Positions 28,519 to 37,919 of a stretch of DNA of 64,000 nt are shown here, in pieces (within the stretch, counting starts at the first letter, position 1; the number at the start of each line of letters is the position of its first letter). The position numbers were made by a program, and so were the translations under genes. The stretch spans positions 1 through 64,000 of the forward strand of contig JAPSLC010000010.1 in NCBI GenBank assembly GCA_031181345.1, written 5' to 3'. The stretch comes from Cupriavidus sp. GTDB lineage: Bacteria > Pseudomonadota > Gammaproteobacteria > Burkholderiales > Burkholderiaceae. The notes below the pieces were generated by a model. That model made no database searches, was not told where the DNA came from, and saw only the letters and a list, made by a program, of their open reading frames with translations.

Positions 28519-29778
28519 CTAGGCGGTGGCCGGCGCGCCGCGGCGCGAGGCGTCGGACAGCGACAGCAGATAGACCAGCAAGCCACCCGCGGCCAGCAAC
28601 AGACCGACCCAACCGGTCGATTGCCAGCCAAGACCGGCCGCGATGGTCACGCCGCCGAGCCAGGCGCCCAGCGCATTCGCCATATTGAAGGCCGAGTGAT
28701 TGAGTGCCGCAGCCAGCGTCTGCGCATCGCCGGCGACGTCCATCAGGCGGATTTGCAGGGCCGGTCCGAGCGCGACCACGGTGCCGATCAGCAGCACATT
28801 GGCCGACGCCAGCCACGCATGCGGGGCGGTCAGCACGAAGGCGCCGAGCACCGCCGCCGACCAGACCAGCACGCCGCCGATGGTCGGCATCAGTGCCTTG
28901 TCGGCCAGCTTCGAGCCAGCCAGATTGCCGATCACCATGCCGACGCCGAACAGCGCCAGCACGAACGGAATGCCGCTGGCCGGCATATGCGCCAGCTCGA
29001 TCATCGTCGGCTTGATATAGCTGAACACAGCGAACATGCCGCCGAAGCCGATCGCGCCGATGCCGAGCGTCAGCCAGACCTGCTTGCGCCCCAGCGCCGA
29101 CAGCTCGCGCAGCGGACTGGCGTGGCGGTCGGCCGGCACGAATGGCACCCAGCGCCAGACCAGCAGCACCGTCAGCGCGCCGATCAATCCGACCAGCGCG
29201 AACGCCGAGCGCCAGCCAAGCCATTGGCCGATCGCCGCGGCGATCGGCACGCCGACCAGCGTGGCGACGGTCAGGCCCAGCATCACCATGCCGACCGCCT
29301 GCGCGCGGCGCTCGCGCGCGACCAGGCTGGCGGCGACCAGCGCCGCCACGCCGAAGTAGGTGCCGTGCGGAAAGCCGGTCAGCAGCCGGGCGACGATCAT
29401 CGAGCCGTAGCCCGGCGCCAACGCACTGGCGAAATTGCCGAGGGCGAAGACCGCCATCAGCGCCAGCAGCAGCGTGCGGCGCGGCAGGCGGGCGCCGAGC
29501 ACCGCGAGAAGCGGGGCGCCGATCACCACGCCGAGCGCATAGGCGCTGATCAGGTGGCCGGCGGCCGGGATCGTGATGGCGAGGTCGCTGGCGGCGTCGG
29601 GCAACAGGCCCATGATGACGAACTCGCCGGTGCCGATGGCGAAGCCGCCGACGCCCAGCGCCAGCAGCGCGAGCCGCCCGGCGCGGCGCTCGGCCGTGCC
29701 GGGAGCCTGCGAAGACGCGGGAGCGTCATGGGAAATGGAGGCGATCGGATCGTATGGGCTACCGTCAGGGGCGGACAT
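28519..29778 (-). CDS. MFS exporter, DHA1 family (AraJ/YdhP-like)
   Basis: 419 residues with 12 predicted transmembrane helices. It has the DHA1 features GVGGFAIGTGEFVIMGLLPDAASDL in helix 1, GARLPRRTLLLALMAVFALGNFASALAPGYGSMIVARLLTGFPHG around loop 2-3, and a central hydrophilic loop VPADRHASPLRELSALGRKQ. Proteins of the AraJ/YdhP group export sugars, purine analogues or drugs by proton antiport; the substrate here is unknown. A cytoplasmic leader of about 33 residues precedes helix 1. It lies upstream of chrA on the same strand. Confidence 0.88.
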   Translation of the reverse strand: MSAPDGSPYDPIASISHDAPASSQAPGTAERRAGRLALLALGVGGFAIGTGEFVIMGLLPDAASDLAITIPAAGHLISAYALGVVIGAPLLAVLGARLPRRTLLLALMAVFALGNFASALAPGYGSMIVARLLTGFPHGTYFGVAALVAASLVARERRAQAVGMVMLGLTVATLVGVPIAAAIGQWLGWRSAFALVGLIGALTVLLVWRWVPFVPADRHASPLRELSALGRKQVWLTLGIGAIGFGGMFAVFSYIKPTMIELAHMPASGIPFVLALFGVGMVIGNLAGSKLADKALMPTIGGVLVWSAAVLGAFVLTAPHAWLASANVLLIGTVVALGPALQIRLMDVAGDAQTLAAALNHSAFNMANALGAWLGGVTIAAGLGWQSTGWVGLLLAAGGLLVYLLSLSDASRRGAPATA

Positions 29779-29960
29779 GAGGAGATGACTGCAAGAGAGC
29801 GCGCGGAACGCGTGTTGTTTGGGTCTTGTGATGAACCGGGGCGCGGGCTCTGCGGCCCGCTGACACGCTCTTCGAGATTCGGGCGGCCGGTTTCGGCGTT
29901 ATTGTGAAGCAAAACGCGCGATCGTGCGGCGGTGCAGCATGACGGGGCCGGCACGCGAGG

Positions 29961-30956
29961 TCAGGTCGCAGGTCCCTGGCCGGACTGTCGCCGCCAGAGC
30001 GCCCAAATGCCCAGGGCGACCAGACCGGCGCCGATCAGGCCGGCCTGCGCCGCTCGCGACGCCTCGGTGCGATTCCGCCAGCCGCCGTCCACGGCCATAT
30101 AGCCCTCGGTCGGATCGAACAGATTGCCGTCGGTGCGCGGCGCGTGGTCGGCGCGGTCCAGGTAGCGCTGCCCCAGCTGCTGGGAAAAGCGCCGAGTCAG
30201 GCCGGGCGCGAGCAGATTGCCGACGCGGGACAGCCACGCCGCGCCGCCGATGGTGGTGGCTTGCCGATGCGGCTGCGCAGCCGCCCGCACGATGGCGCGG
30301 GCGATGGTGCGGGTATCGACCAGCGGCCGTGGCGGCCGGATCGCCTTGCCGGTGTAGTTGGCGCAATGCCGGAACGCCGGCGTATCGGCCACCGCCGGAA
30401 AGATGTCGCAGACGTGGATCCCGGGGAAGGGCAGCAGCTCGGCCCGCAGCGCCTCGCTAAAGCCGCGCAGGCCATATTTGCTGGCGGTGTAGGACACGCC
30501 ATAGGCCGACGGCGACCAGGCATTCATCGACAGCACGTTGATCAGCGTGCCGTGTCCCTCGCGCTTGAAATAGGGCAGCACCGCGTGGGCGCCGTACAGG
30601 TAGGCGATCAGGTTGGTCCGCAGTACCCGCTCGTGCGCGTGTACCGGCGTCTGTTCGAGCAGGCCGACCGCGCCGACGCCCGCGTTGTTGACCCAGACGT
30701 CGATGCGGCCGTCGCCGGTGTCGGCCGCGAGCCGGGCCAGCGCCGCGACGGCTTCCGCGTCGCCGACGTCGGTCGGCACCATCAACGTATCGGCGCCGTG
30801 CGACGCGCAGACATGGGCGACTTCGCGCAGCGCCGCTTCCCCGCGCGCCGCGAGCACCAGGCGCACGCCGGTGCGGGCGAAGGCTTCGGCGGTGGCCCGT
30901 CCGATGCCGCTGGACGCGCCGGTGATGACGATGGTGACGGGACGGGACGGGCGCAT
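29961..30956 (-). CDS. Short-chain dehydrogenase/reductase with C-terminal membrane anchor
   Basis: 331 residues from ATG 30956, supported by GAAGGAG at ideal spacing. Classical SDR motifs are TGASSGIG (about 10-17), NNAG and the catalytic S...Y-T-A-S-K (YTASKYG). After the about 250-residue Rossmann domain comes an extension that ends in a hydrophobic helix (AAQAGLIGAGLVALGIWALW) followed by RRQSGQ. This suggests anchoring to the membrane with the catalytic domain in the cytoplasm. This architecture recurs in SDRs of unknown substrate in Burkholderiales. The gene stands alone between the MFS and LysR genes. Confidence 0.87.
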   Translation of the reverse strand: MRPSRPVTIVITGASSGIGRATAEAFARTGVRLVLAARGEAALREVAHVCASHGADTLMVPTDVGDAEAVAALARLAADTGDGRIDVWVNNAGVGAVGLLEQTPVHAHERVLRTNLIAYLYGAHAVLPYFKREGHGTLINVLSMNAWSPSAYGVSYTASKYGLRGFSEALRAELLPFPGIHVCDIFPAVADTPAFRHCANYTGKAIRPPRPLVDTRTIARAIVRAAAQPHRQATTIGGAAWLSRVGNLLAPGLTRRFSQQLGQRYLDRADHAPRTDGNLFDPTEGYMAVDGGWRNRTEASRAAQAGLIGAGLVALGIWALWRRQSGQGPAT

Positions 30957-31058
30957 GGTCACTCCTTCGCGGATCGGCAATCGTGCGCGGTGACGATGCA
31001 AACGCCATGCCACGGACCCATCGGCACGCCACCGTGCCGGTCCTGCCGTGTAGGTACC

Positions 31059-31946
31059 CTACGCCGGCCCCATCTCCAGGCTGGCGAACAGATCGGCCAG
31101 CGTCGGCACCGAGCGCGCCGGCCAGATCGCCGACAGGTCGAAGGTCGGCAGCGCGTCGCCGTCGCGGACCTCGCAAAAGCGCACGCCGCGGAAGTTCAGC
31201 GACCGGATCCAGCTCGGCAACAGGGCCACGCCGCAGCCACCGGCGACGCAAGCGAGCACGGTCAGCGTCCGGTTGGCCTCCTGCGCGACGTGGGCCTCGT
31301 GGCCGGCCTTGCGCATCGCATCGAGGATGCCGGCATGGAAGGCCGGCAGTTGCGCCTGCGGATACAGCACCAGGCCGGCCTCGGCGATCTGCGCCAGCGA
31401 GACCTTGCCATCCGGTCCGGGCTCGAGTTCGTCGGGAATCGCGGCAACGAGGCGATCGCGCAGCAGCGGACGCTCGCGCATGCGTCCGCCCACCGCCACC
31501 GGCGTATGCATCAGGCCAAGGTCGATGGCGCCGGTGCGCAGCGCCTCGGCCTGCTCGGCATTGCTCATCTCGCGCAGGATCACCCGCACGCCCGGGGCGC
31601 GCCGGCGCAATTCGCGCAGCGCGCGCGGCAGCGTATCGAACAAGGCAGAGGACACCAGGCCGATGGTCAGTTGCCCGGCGCTGCCGCGGCCGATCTCCTG
31701 CGCGCGCCGGGCCGCCGCGTCGATGCGATCGACGCTGGTGCGCACATCGTCGAGGATCGCCAGCGCCGCCGCGGTCGGCTGCGCGCCGCGGCGCGAGCGC
31801 TCGAACAGCCGGACGCCGAGGTCTTTCTCCATGCGGGCCAGCGCGGTGCTCAGCGCCGGCTGCGCAATGCCCAGCCAGTCGGCGGCGCGGCTGACGCTGC
31901 CATGGTCGACCACGGCCAGGAAGTAGCGCAGGTGGCGGGTTTCCAT
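31059..31946 (-). CDS. LysR-family regulator of the divergent amidohydrolase-TctC genes
   Basis: 295 residues from ATG 31946. An N-terminal winged helix (METRHLRYFLAVVDHGSVSRAADWLGIAQPALSTALARMEKDLG) is followed by the periplasmic-binding-like effector domain. It is divergent from an amidohydrolase/TctC operon with a 117-base spacer that is markedly AT-rich (ATAAAAACATTCTTGATAATAGAAAAC region) and probably contains both promoters. An inverted repeat GTTTC-N6-GAAAC (31939-31954) overlaps the start codon and could serve autorepression. Regulation of the divergent genes by this protein is the usual LysR arrangement but is inferred. Confidence 0.9.
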   Translation of the reverse strand: METRHLRYFLAVVDHGSVSRAADWLGIAQPALSTALARMEKDLGVRLFERSRRGAQPTAAALAILDDVRTSVDRIDAAARRAQEIGRGSAGQLTIGLVSSALFDTLPRALRELRRRAPGVRVILREMSNAEQAEALRTGAIDLGLMHTPVAVGGRMRERPLLRDRLVAAIPDELEPGPDGKVSLAQIAEAGLVLYPQAQLPAFHAGILDAMRKAGHEAHVAQEANRTLTVLACVAGGCGVALLPSWIRSLNFRGVRFCEVRDGDALPTFDLSAIWPARSVPTLADLFASLEMGPA

Positions 31947-32063
31947 ATTGAAACGATATGAATAAAAACATTCTTGATAATAGAAAACTATACCAGCGCT
32001 TCCTAGAATCCCTCCCAGCTTGCGTTCCAATCCATTTACCCGTTTGCCGTCCGGAGTCGTGCC

Positions 32064-32951
32064 TTGTTGCATTCCTTGTCATCCGCGCCGCCAGCGTCGC
32101 CAGCGCCGCCAGCGTCCGTGACCGCGGCCGTCGATTCGCACGCCCATGTGTTCGAGCACGGCCTGGCACTGGCGGCGGTCCGGCGCTACCGGCCGGACCA
32201 CGACGCGCTGCTGGGCGACTACCTGGCGCTGCTCGACGCGCATGGGCTGAGCCGCGGCGTGCTGGTCCAGCCGAGCTTTCTCGGTACCGACAACCGTTAC
32301 CTGCTGGCGGCGCTGCGCGCCCGGCCGGCGAGGCTGCGCGGCGTCGCGGTGGTGGACCCGGCGATCGACGATGCCGAACTCGCGACGATGGCGGCCGCCG
32401 GCGTGGTCGGCATCCGGCTGAACCTGATCGGCCTGCCGGCGCCCGATCTCGGCTCGGCGCCGTGGCGCGGCTTGCTCGAGCGCATCAATGCTCGCGGCTG
32501 GCACGTCGAGGTGCATCTGCCCGCGGCGCGGCTGCGGGAAGTCATGCCGTCGCTGCTGGCGGCCGGCTGCCGCATCGTCGTCGATCATTTCGGCCGGCCG
32601 GATCCGGCGCTGGGCGTGGCCGATCCCGGTTTCGAGCAGTTGCTGCGCCACGCCGACAGCGGCCGGGTCTGGGTCAAGCTGTCCGGCGCCTATCGCAACT
32701 GGCCCGATGCGCAGTGCGCGCAGGCTGGGCGGCTAGCGGCGCAGCGGCTGCTGGAGGCCTTCACCGCCGGCCGCCTGCTGTGGGGCAGCGACTGGCCCCA
32801 TACCCAACATCGTCACGTGGCCTACGGTGCGACCCGGCAATGGCTCGATGACTGGATCGACGATGCCGCGCAGCGCCGGCAATTGCTCGGCGATACCGCG
32901 CTGACCTTATTCCAATTCCAACTCAAGGAGACTTCGCATGATGCTGCCTGA
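32064..32951 (+). CDS. Amidohydrolase of the 2-pyrone-4,6-dicarboxylate lactonase-like group
   Basis: 295 residues. No in-frame ATG exists near the start; TTG 32064 is chosen because CCGGAG lies 8 bases upstream. GTG 32118 is an alternative that would remove a leader encoded by an 18-bp direct repeat (SAPPASPAPPAS). The TIM-barrel metal-site motifs are DSHAHVF at the N terminus, EVHLPAARL, VVDHFGRPDP and LLWGSDWPHTQ, as in LigI/PDC hydrolase and related lactonases. It probably hydrolyses a small lactone or carboxylate. Its end overlaps the TctC start by 14 bases, tying catabolism to uptake. Confidence 0.85.
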   Translation: MLHSLSSAPPASPAPPASVTAAVDSHAHVFEHGLALAAVRRYRPDHDALLGDYLALLDAHGLSRGVLVQPSFLGTDNRYLLAALRARPARLRGVAVVDPAIDDAELATMAAAGVVGIRLNLIGLPAPDLGSAPWRGLLERINARGWHVEVHLPAARLREVMPSLLAAGCRIVVDHFGRPDPALGVADPGFEQLLRHADSGRVWVKLSGAYRNWPDAQCAQAGRLAAQRLLEAFTAGRLLWGSDWPHTQHRHVAYGATRQWLDDWIDDAAQRRQLLGDTALTLFQFQLKETSHDAA

Positions 32952-33942
32952 CCTGTTCCACAAGCTGTCGCGCCGTGCCGGCGCCTGTCTGCTGGTCGCC
33001 TCCGCGGTGCTGCTGGCTGGTGTGGCCACGCCCGCGGCCGGGGCCTATCCGGAGCGGCCGGTGACGCTGGTCGTTACCTATCCGCCGGGCGGCACTGTCG
33101 ACGTGGTCGCGCGCCTGCTGGCGCCGAAGCTGTCGAGCCTGTTGGGCCAGCCGGTGGTGATCGACAACCGCGGCGGCGCGGGCGGCATGATCGGCGGCGC
33201 CTATGTGGCACGTGCCAAGCCGGATGGCTACACGCTGATGCTTGACGCATCGAATCACGCGCAGAACCCCGCGCTGCACAGCCGCATGCAGTTCGACACG
33301 CTGAAGGACTTCGCGCCGGTGTCGCTGCTGCTGCGCGTGCCCAATGCGCTGGTGGTCACGCCCTCGTATCCGGTCAAGACGGTGGCCGACCTGATCAAGC
33401 TGGGTCGGGCCGATGCCGGCAAGCCGGTCTACTTCGCTTCGGCCGGCAATGGCTCGGCGCAGCATCTGGCCGGCGAGCTGTTCAATCTGATGGCGAACAC
33501 GCGGCTCGAGCATGTTGCCTACAAGGGCGGCGGTCCCGCGATGGTCGACGTGATGGCGGGCCAGGTGCCGGTGATGTTCGCCAGCATGGGTTCGGCCTGG
33601 CAGCACATCAAGAACGGCAAGCTGCGCGCGGTCGCCGTCGGCGGCGCCAAGCGATCGAAGGCCGCGCCCGACCTGCCGACCATCGCGGAGGCGGGCGTGC
33701 CCGGCTACGAGAGCTATGAGTGGAACGCGGTGTTTGCGCCGGCCGGCACGCCGCCGGCGATCGTCGACCAGGTCTCGCGCGCGCTGGCGCAGGTGCTGAA
33801 GGACCCGGTCGTGGCCGAACAGCTGGCCGGTTTCGGCGCGGAGACCGTCGGCTCGACGCCGGCCGAACTCGATGCCTTCCGTCGCGCCGAAATCGCGAAG
33901 TGGAAGAAGGTCGCGGCGCAGGCGAAATTGAGCCTCGATTGA
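32938..33942 (+). CDS. TctC/Bug-family periplasmic solute-binding protein
   Basis: 334 residues. AAGGAG precedes ATG 32938. A signal peptide with hydrophobic core ACLLVASAVLLAGVATPAAGA is cleaved before YPERP. The family signature follows: PVTLVVTYPPGGTVDVVARLLAPKLS, QPVVIDNRGGAGGMIGGAYVARAKPDGYTL, VAYKGGGPAMVDVMAGQV and DLPTIAEAGVPGYE. Bug proteins bind small carboxylates and either feed a TctAB transporter or act as extracytoplasmic sensors. No tctAB genes are in the window, so this is an orphan. Coupled by overlap to an amidohydrolase, it likely binds that enzyme's substrate. Confidence 0.92.
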   Translation: MMLPDLFHKLSRRAGACLLVASAVLLAGVATPAAGAYPERPVTLVVTYPPGGTVDVVARLLAPKLSSLLGQPVVIDNRGGAGGMIGGAYVARAKPDGYTLMLDASNHAQNPALHSRMQFDTLKDFAPVSLLLRVPNALVVTPSYPVKTVADLIKLGRADAGKPVYFASAGNGSAQHLAGELFNLMANTRLEHVAYKGGGPAMVDVMAGQVPVMFASMGSAWQHIKNGKLRAVAVGGAKRSKAAPDLPTIAEAGVPGYESYEWNAVFAPAGTPPAIVDQVSRALAQVLKDPVVAEQLAGFGAETVGSTPAELDAFRRAEIAKWKKVAAQAKLSLD

Positions 33943-34187
33943 AGTCCGTGCGCTTGCTCCGGCGGCCCTGGCGGCATGCGTATCCGCATGCGCCGGCAGC
34001 GAGACGCGGCCGGTGACGGTATCGCCGCAGATCAAAAATCCGCGGGAAAAAACCGCTCACCCTCTGCGCACGACAGTCGCAGAATAGACCGCCATGCAGG
34101 CGGGCCCCACGCAGACCTTTGACGAAGGTTGCGGCACGGATCCGACGACGGTCCGCCGGCATGTCGTTCGATACCGGGGAGACTGTC

Positions 34188-37100
34188 ATGCGCACAACCT
34201 GTTGTCAGCAAGCGGGGGTGCGTCCCCCGCGTCCATCGCCCACGCGGCGCGGCAAACCACTGGTCAGGCATTGCATCGGACTGGCCGCACTGAGCGCCCT
34301 CGGCGCACAGGCGCAGGCGCAGACGCCGATCGGCCCGGGCCTGATTACCAATTCCGTGATTCTCGACGCGCAGGACGCGCTCGTGGCCAGCGATACCACG
34401 ATCGACGTGCCTGCCACGCCCGGCGCAGGCTGGGCGCTGGTCGCCAGAAACGGCAGCCGCGTGGTGTTCGATACCTCGCAAGGCCCCATTCGGTTATTGA
34501 CGCGCACGGCCGGGGGGCAGGCCCTGCGCGTCGAGCAGAACGCCGTCGTCGAGACGGCGCCGGGCGCTGGATCGTCGGGCGGCCTGTCGATCGGCACCAG
34601 CGCGAACGGCGAATTCGGCGTCGGCGTGTTTTCCGGAGGCAGTGTCGCCTTGACCGGTGCGACGATCGCGACCGCCGGCGGCACCAGTGGCGACCTGCGC
34701 GCGCACGGGATATTGGTCCAGGGCGCAGGCAGTACCGCCGCGCTGACCGACGGGGCCATTACGACGACCGGGGGCGGGAGCGGGGCGATGGCGATCGGCG
34801 GCGGCACGCTGACGCTGACGCGCGTGCCCATCACGGTGCGCGAGGCCGCAGCCGCTGGCCGGTATGGACTCAACGCGCAGACCGGCGCCGCGATCACGAT
34901 GAACGGCGGATCCATCGCCACCGAAGGGCCCACCGGTACTGCGGTGCGCGCATCGGGGATGGGCGGGCCCGGCGCGCGCCTCGCGATCTCGGACGCGACG
35001 GTGACGACCGCCGGCAGCAACGCGCACGGCGCCTTCGCCACCAACGATGCCGGTATCGACGCCGCGCGGATGGCGGTCGATATCCGCGGCGACAGTGCCG
35101 CGGCCTGGTTCGCCGCCCACACCGGCCGCCTTGCCGCGACGGACAGCACCGTGACCACCGCCGGCATCGACGGATACGGCGCCTATGCACGCGCGGGCGG
35201 CAGCATCTCGCTGTTGCGTGGCGCGGTGACGACCGGCGGCGAGCGCGCCGTTGGCCTGTTCGTCGGCGATGCCGGCACCACGCTGAACGCCACCGAAATT
35301 GCCGTCTCGACCGCCGGTGCCGACGCGCCGGGTGCCGCCGTGTTTGGCGCAGGTACGTTGACGATGGCGCGGGGCAGCGTGCGCACCACCGGCACTGGCA
35401 GTCATGGCCTGAGCGCGATCGGCGAAGGCTCGTCGGCCGCGCTCGACGGCCCCGCGATCACCACGCAGGGCAGCGGCGCCCATGCGTTCGCGGTGTACCA
35501 GGGCGCAGCCGTCACCGCGACGGGGATCGCGGCAGAGGCCAGCGGCGCCGATGCGTCGGCCCTGTTCCTCACGGGTCTGTCGGGGACTCACTCGCGCGCG
35601 GACTTCGTCGGCGGCAGTCGGCTGACCAGTGCCTCCGGTCCTGCCATCGCCGTGGCGGGCGGCACCGCGACGGTCGGCCTGGCCGATGCCACTGTCACCG
35701 GCGGCACGCTATGGCTGCGGGTCGGTCCGAACGACGCCTTCACCACGGCGGCGCGCCGCACCATGCAGCCCCCGGGCGAGCAGGGTTCGAACGAGGCGTC
35801 GTCGAACCCCGTGACGACCGAGCGCGATCCTGCGATGGCGACCGGCACCGCGATCGTCACCACGGGCCCCGAGCCTGGTTTCGGCACGATCGTCGCGGAC
35901 AACAGCCGGATCACCGGCGCGGCATTGACAGAGCCGGGCAGCGTGTCGGATGTGACCCTGAGACGGGCAACGCATTGGGACATGACCGGCAATTCCAATC
36001 TGACCCGGCTGACCGTCGATGCGAGTCAGGTGGTATTTGCGCCGCCGGTGGCAGGCGCCTTCAAGACGCTGACCGTACAGCAATACACCGGGGTCGGCGG
36101 GCTGATCGCGCTGAACACGCGGCTCGATGGCGACGGTTCGCCGTCGGACAAGCTGGTGGTGCAGGGCAGTGCGGGCGGGCAGTCGCGGCTGCGCATCATC
36201 AACGCCGGCGGCGCGGGCGCGCTGACGACCGCGAACGGTATCCAGGTGGTCGAGGCGACCAGCGGCGCCACCACCACGACCGACGCTTTCGCACTCAACG
36301 GCCGCGTCGTGGCCGGCGCCTACGAATACCGGCTGTTTCGCGGCAGCGTCGATCCTTCGTCGCCGCAGTCGTGGTATCTGCGTTCGGAGCGGCAACCGAC
36401 GCCGCCCGGACCGCAGCCGCCGCAGCCGCTGTTCCGGCCCGAAGCGGCGGCGTACCTCGCCAATCGGCGCGTCGCCGGCGAGATGTTCGTGCACAGCCTG
36501 CACGACCGGCTGGGCGAGCCGCAATTCGTCGAATCGCAGGGCTTTGCTGCGGCCAGCCAGCAGCCGCGCTCGGGATGGCTGCGCATGGTCGGCAAGTGGG
36601 AGGGCAGCCATAGCCGCGACGGCAACTTCAAGGTCGATACCGATACCTTTCTGCTGCAGGGCGGCGCCGAGCTGGCGAAGTGGCCGCTGTTCGGCACCGC
36701 CGACCGCGTCCATCTCGGCGTGATGGGCAGCTATCTGGCGGCCAGCACCGATGCCGAGGCGATCGACAATCCGGCGCGCGCGCGCGGCAAGGTCGACGGC
36801 TTCAGCGCCGGCGTCTATGGCACCTGGTACCAGAACGACGACAACAAGCTCGGGGCCTATGTCGATACCTGGTTCCAGTACGGCTGGTTCGACCAGCGTG
36901 TCGAGGGGGCAGGGCTGCCGTCGGTCAAGTACGACGCGCATGGACTTGCGGTGTCGGGCGAGGTCGGCTATGCAATCCCGCTGCGCGGCGACTGGGTGGT
37001 CGAGCCGCAGGCGCAGCTGATCTATGTCGACTATCGGCAAGACGACATCGCCGAGGCCAACGGCACACGGATCGCCGGCGGCGATTCGGACGGCCCGATC

Positions 37101-37385
37101 ACCCGCCTCGGCGTGCGCCTGCATCGCACCTTCGTCCAGGGCGACACGCGCCGGATCCAGCCCTATCTGACGCTGAACTGGTGGCACGCCGACACCGATC
37201 GCCGCATGACCTTCGACCGGGTCACCGTCGGCGATCTCTATCCCGAGAACCGCTACGAGGCCAAGCTCGGCGTCAATGCGCAACTCGACAAGCGCTGGAC
37301 CGGCTGGGCCAACCTGGCGGGCACGTGGGGCGAGCAGAGCTACCACCAGTACGTGGTGCGGGTGGGGGTGAAATACACGTGGTGA
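34188..37385 (+). CDS. Type Va autotransporter with pertactin-like passenger
   Basis: 1065 residues from ATG 34188, with GGGGAG upstream. An extended signal region (about 1-45) contains two adjacent cysteines, arginine-rich stretches and a hydrophobic core ending AQAQA. The passenger (about 46-740) is rich in G, A, T and S with regular TTAG/ITTxG turns, the pattern of a right-handed beta-helix. The pertactin central block lies near 600-730 (ALNTRLDGDGSPSDKLVVQG). A proline-rich linker (PPGPQPPQP) leads into a C-terminal beta-barrel of about 290 residues ending VRVGVKYTW, with an aromatic final residue. It should be displayed on, or released from, the cell surface as an adhesin or similar. No protease or lipase motif was seen. 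Confidence 0.9.
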   Translation: MRTTCCQQAGVRPPRPSPTRRGKPLVRHCIGLAALSALGAQAQAQTPIGPGLITNSVILDAQDALVASDTTIDVPATPGAGWALVARNGSRVVFDTSQGPIRLLTRTAGGQALRVEQNAVVETAPGAGSSGGLSIGTSANGEFGVGVFSGGSVALTGATIATAGGTSGDLRAHGILVQGAGSTAALTDGAITTTGGGSGAMAIGGGTLTLTRVPITVREAAAAGRYGLNAQTGAAITMNGGSIATEGPTGTAVRASGMGGPGARLAISDATVTTAGSNAHGAFATNDAGIDAARMAVDIRGDSAAAWFAAHTGRLAATDSTVTTAGIDGYGAYARAGGSISLLRGAVTTGGERAVGLFVGDAGTTLNATEIAVSTAGADAPGAAVFGAGTLTMARGSVRTTGTGSHGLSAIGEGSSAALDGPAITTQGSGAHAFAVYQGAAVTATGIAAEASGADASALFLTGLSGTHSRADFVGGSRLTSASGPAIAVAGGTATVGLADATVTGGTLWLRVGPNDAFTTAARRTMQPPGEQGSNEASSNPVTTERDPAMATGTAIVTTGPEPGFGTIVADNSRITGAALTEPGSVSDVTLRRATHWDMTGNSNLTRLTVDASQVVFAPPVAGAFKTLTVQQYTGVGGLIALNTRLDGDGSPSDKLVVQGSAGGQSRLRIINAGGAGALTTANGIQVVEATSGATTTTDAFALNGRVVAGAYEYRLFRGSVDPSSPQSWYLRSERQPTPPGPQPPQPLFRPEAAAYLANRRVAGEMFVHSLHDRLGEPQFVESQGFAAASQQPRSGWLRMVGKWEGSHSRDGNFKVDTDTFLLQGGAELAKWPLFGTADRVHLGVMGSYLAASTDAEAIDNPARARGKVDGFSAGVYGTWYQNDDNKLGAYVDTWFQYGWFDQRVEGAGLPSVKYDAHGLAVSGEVGYAIPLRGDWVVEPQAQLIYVDYRQDDIAEANGTRIAGGDSDGPITRLGVRLHRTFVQGDTRRIQPYLTLNWWHADTDRRMTFDRVTVGDLYPENRYEAKLGVNAQLDKRWTGWANLAGTWGEQSYHQYVVRVGVKYTW

Positions 37386-37443
37386 GGCGGCGCGGGCCGG
37401 GGCGGGCAGCGCCGGGTCTTGTACCGTTCGGCCCTCTCCCCAT

Positions 37444-37467
37444 CCCTCTCCCGCAAGCGGGAGAGGG
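37444..37467. repeat. Perfect 11-bp stem hairpin (CCCTCTCCCGC / GCGGGAGAGGG)
   Basis: A palindromic element about 60 bases after the autotransporter stop. It has no T run, so it may be a Rho-independent-like hairpin or an intergenic repeat; sequences of this form (CTCTCCCGCAAGCGGGAGAG) recur between genes in GC-rich proteobacteria. Confidence 0.6.
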
Positions 37468-37500
37468 AGCCGCGATGTCGGCCGCGCTGCTATATTTGCG

Positions 37501-37538
37501 GCCGTTTTGCCGTTTTGCCGAATCGCTGAATCGCTGAA
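37501..37538. repeat. Two adjacent 8-bp tandem arrays upstream of the cysteine-cluster gene
   Basis: GCCGTTTT occurs two and a half times (37501-37520), followed directly by GAATCGCT two and a half times (37520-37538). The arrays end five bases before ATG 37544 and replace any ribosome binding site. Confidence 0.85.
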
Positions 37539-37543
37539 CCCCG

Positions 37544-37861
37544 ATGTCCGAACCATGCCTGAGCTGTGGCGCCTGCTGCGCACATTTCCGTGTGTCGTTC
37601 TACTGGGCCGAAACCGACGCCCACCCCACCGGTACCGTTCCCCATGCCTTGACGGTGCCCATCACCCCTCATCTAGTGGCCATGCGCGGCACCGATACCC
37701 GCCGCCCACGCTGCGTCGCCCTCGCCGGCGAAATCGGCAGCGCCGTGTCCTGCACGATCTACCCGCAACGCTCTTCTCCATGCCGAGAGTTCAGCGCAGG
37801 GACCGACGCATGCAATCGGGCACGGGAGAAGCGCGGGCTGGCGCCGCTTGCGACGGGATAG
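37544..37861 (+). CDS. YkgJ/UPF0153-type cysteine-cluster protein
   Basis: 105 residues. The pattern MSEPCLSCGACCAHFR (C5, C8, C11, C12) and the later PRCVAL, SCTIYPQRSSPCREF and ACNRA cysteines match the CxxCxxCC zinc/iron-sulfur cluster proteins of the YkgJ family. The cysteines likely bind a metal cluster; the biochemical role is not established. The gene starts immediately after the 8-bp tandem arrays, with no visible ribosome binding site, and may be monocistronic. Confidence 0.85.
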   Translation: MSEPCLSCGACCAHFRVSFYWAETDAHPTGTVPHALTVPITPHLVAMRGTDTRRPRCVALAGEIGSAVSCTIYPQRSSPCREFSAGTDACNRAREKRGLAPLATG

Positions 37862-37898
37862 GTGGTGGATGTGGGGTGGGGCAATTCATCTATCCGGC

Positions 37899-37919
37899 TT
37901 ATATAAAAATTTGTATAAT
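37899..37919 (+). promoter_or_regulatory. Promoter/operator of the toxin-antitoxin remnant
   Basis: A near-perfect 20-base palindrome, TTATATAAA-AA-TTTGTATAA (one mismatch), at 37899-37918 overlaps a consensus -10 hexamer TATAAT (37914-37919). Operators of this shape are bound by HigA-type antitoxins. The AT richness is unlike the surroundings. No good -35 hexamer was found. Confidence 0.6.
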
